DNA of 64,000 bases from Flavobacteria bacterium BBFL7. GTDB taxonomy: Bacteria; Bacteroidota; Bacteroidia; Flavobacteriales; Flavobacteriaceae. A program made the position numbers and the translations under genes. The stretch spans positions 1,676,544 to 1,740,543 of the forward strand of contig CH672374.1 of NCBI GenBank assembly GCA_000153385.1. Direction: 5' to 3'. The notes beneath the pieces are model-generated. The model worked only from the letters and a program-made list of their open reading frames with translations, did no database searches and was not told where the DNA came from. Positions 62,441-64,000 of this stretch are shown in pieces; positions within the stretch are counted from its first letter, which is position 1, and each line of letters opens with the position of its first letter.

Positions 62441-64000
62441 TTAAAGCATTTCTTTTTCATATTTATCCAGGCTTTTATATACTTGGATAATTTTATAATT
62501 CTCTGTTGCTATAGGCACCGCAGTAGTAGTTACATTAAAACCATTACTAGGATTTGCCATAAAATCCCCTAATCCACGACTACCTAATTTTGAAGTTAAT
62601 CCATGTACTACAATCAGGTTTTCTTGAGGATTATAAACATCTACTGATACAGTAAAGGCGTATTTTTCTTGTTCAATAGCTTTTTCTAGTTGGTTTTTGA
62701 GATTTTCTATACCTTGATAGTTTGTCTTCTCAAGACGATACACCAATTTAAAATCAGATAAACCTTGTTCTGGCATGAAAGCTTCGGCAATTTTCAGTTT
62801 TTCTGCTTCTAATACTAATTGCTGTGCACTTTTACCTACCTCAGTATTTGGAAAGTTAAGTGCTACAAAATCAATTCCTCTTTTATATTCTTCAAAACCA
62901 TATAATCTTCCAGCTGCAAAAGCTTTCAGTAATTCTAATCTAGGCACAATAGGATCTCCATTGAATAAAGTCACATATCGCTCTACATTTGAAACAACGA
63001 TTTCATAATTGCCTTTCTCGTATTCTTTATATAGTCTTTTATACACAGCACCAGGACTAGCATTATCTTCTATTTTTGCGTCTGGATTCAATAATATCTG
63101 CGCATATCTAGTATCTGGAAACTCGTTAATGATACGACTTTTGTATATATCTGCTTTCGCGAAAGCGCCGCTCTCATTATATATAAGGTATAAGTTATAC
63201 AAACCAGGTAATAAAAGTTTTTCTGCCGGATTGAATGCGATTAGGTTCTCTAATCTGCTTATCGCTAGATCATCTCGTTTAAACTTTTCTTTATAGATAA
63301 CACCTAACTGATAGTATGCAAAATTACGTGCCTTTGCGATACTATCCAGCACACTCATTCCTTCTGGCAATTGATCAATATAGAACTCTGGAGTAAACTC
63401 TGGTCTCACTTCTTCTTCTACAAGTAGCTCATCTTCTTCTATAACAATCTCGCCACCACCATCATCTTTTTTATTCTTGCGTCTCCAGTTATTTTCTAAT
63501 TTACGTTTTCCCCATTTTCTACGGAAGTCTTGTTTTCCACGAGCCACAGTTTGTGGGTTATAGAAGTAAAAAGTAGGTGTACCTGCTATTGTAGGTGTGG
63601 TAGGTGCGCCACCTATAGGGCCAAAAGCTGGTCCAGCGTTTCCACGTTTTGTAGTCTTGCTATTTTGAACCGCTTGAAATGCATTTTGATTTTGCGCCTC
63701 TTTTAGGGCTTCCACTTCGGCTAGTTTTGCCAGTCTTTCTTCCTCTGCTTTCAACTCTGCAATATACTCGTTGTAATAGGCGATTTGTTGATCAGGAGAC
63801 ATGTCCAGCACATTAAATATACTGTCTGCACTACGACGTCTTTCCTCATATAAGATGACATCTTCCAGATTATCTCTTTTCTTTTTCACTAATCGATGCT
63901 CTGGACTACGCTCTACATAATTTACCATCGCACTGTCATAATATTTTCCTGCAGCTGCATACTGGTTTTGGTCAAAACTAATTTTCCCTAATGCACTATA
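62441..64000 (-). CDS. sprE: SprE/PorW-like gliding and type IX secretion TPR lipoprotein (5' end outside window)
   Basis: The frame is open to the right edge, so the N-terminus, including the expected lipoprotein signal, is missing. At least 519 residues are visible. TPR motifs (NQYAAAGKYYDSAM; RDDLAISRLENLIAFNP; GAFAKADIYKSRIINEFPDT) surround a Pro/Gly-rich and basic segment, matching the SprE/PorW family that helps organise the type IX secretion and gliding machinery. A palindrome copy is read as AFAKA. The symbol rests on family resemblance and the atp/bactofilin context. Confidence 0.82.
   Translation of the reverse strand, partial: YSALGKISFDQNQYAAAGKYYDSAMVNYVERSPEHRLVKKKRDNLEDVILYEERRRSADSIFNVLDMSPDQQIAYYNEYIAELKAEEERLAKLAEVEALKEAQNQNAFQAVQNSKTTKRGNAGPAFGPIGGAPTTPTIAGTPTFYFYNPQTVARGKQDFRRKWGKRKLENNWRRKNKKDDGGGEIVIEEDELLVEEEVRPEFTPEFYIDQLPEGMSVLDSIAKARNFAYYQLGVIYKEKFKRDDLAISRLENLIAFNPAEKLLLPGLYNLYLIYNESGAFAKADIYKSRIINEFPDTRYAQILLNPDAKIEDNASPGAVYKRLYKEYEKGNYEIVVSNVERYVTLFNGDPIVPRLELLKAFAAGRLYGFEEYKRGIDFVALNFPNTEVGKSAQQLVLEAEKLKIAEAFMPEQGLSDFKLVYRLEKTNYQGIENLKNQLEKAIEQEKYAFTVSVDVYNPQENLIVVHGLTSKLGSRGLGDFMANPSNGFNVTTTAVPIATENYKIIQVYKSLDKYEKEML
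63152..63167. repeat. Dispersed palindrome (14-bp core exact) inside the sprE-like gene
   Basis: TGCTTTCGCGAAAGCG, one edge base changed, read as AFAKA within a TPR motif. Confidence 0.92.

Overview
The window is core chromosome of a marine-type member of the Flavobacteriaceae (Bacteroidota), most like the Nonlabens/Dokdonia group. Four things point there: AT-rich DNA; promoters of the Bacteroidota form TTG-N19-TAnnTTTG; translation starts without clear Shine-Dalgarno sequences; and lineage-typical genes (gldE-gldD, a sprE/porW-like gene, DUF4270 and DUF4292 lipoproteins, an L21 protein with an extra C-terminal domain). Genus is an inference. No rRNA, tRNA, CRISPR array, prophage, transposase or integrase is visible, and every gap between genes is under 300 bases.

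Layout. 1-3.1 kb: end of ahcY, two small proteins, then rplU-rpmA and a membrane protein. 3.3-7.1 kb: a pair of secreted M16 peptidases, the first fused to an OmpA-like domain and the second lacking zinc ligands. 7.2-11.6 kb: mutY-ssb-gldE-gldD and a DMT transporter. 11.7-15.4 kb: HU, a 30-residue basic peptide, RNase G, RecX and a JmjC-like protein. 15.4-21.2 kb: a biotin operon (bioF, DUF2007-like, bioD, bioA, a ketosynthase, bioB). 21.4-30.6 kb: ankyrin protein, atpD-atpC, glmS, DUF4270, a GT5-only glycogen synthase homologue, and divergent panC-panD plus a flippase-like protein. 30.7-41.1 kb: an esterase-like protein, radA, thioredoxin-like lipoprotein, M23 peptidase, several membrane proteins and lipoproteins, exonuclease III, isoaspartyl peptidase, 3-hydroxyanthranilate dioxygenase and a fasciclin protein. 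41.4-46.4 kb: two small proteins, pheS, a CCDC81-HU/SPOR protein, acetyltransferase, HD hydrolase and thioesterase. 46.4-52.7 kb: an envelope operon (flippase, dut, nucleotidyltransferase, TPR, DUF4292, EnvC-like). 52.8-56.2 kb: an accessory-looking stretch with a vWA-like His-rich protein and an ECF sigma factor cluster. 56.3-64 kb: the second half of the ATP synthase (atpB-E-F-H-A-G), a bactofilin and the sprE-like gene, which runs off the right edge.

How the genes work together. F1Fo ATP synthase is encoded at two loci about 33 kb apart. Gliding/type IX secretion accessories sit at two places (gldE-gldD and sprE). Biotin and pantothenate supply, UDP-GlcNAc precursor (glmS) and envelope assembly account for most of the rest.

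The most striking non-gene signal is a perfect palindrome, GCTTTCGCGAAAGC. It occurs 16 times exactly (12 of them as the 16-mer CGCTTTCGCGAAAGCG), plus one single-mismatch copy and two degenerate copies. It falls both between genes and inside genes in all three reading frames, at unusually regular 1.9-6.2 kb intervals. No gene-level novel defence or mobile system was found; this dispersed palindrome is the best candidate for an undescribed system.
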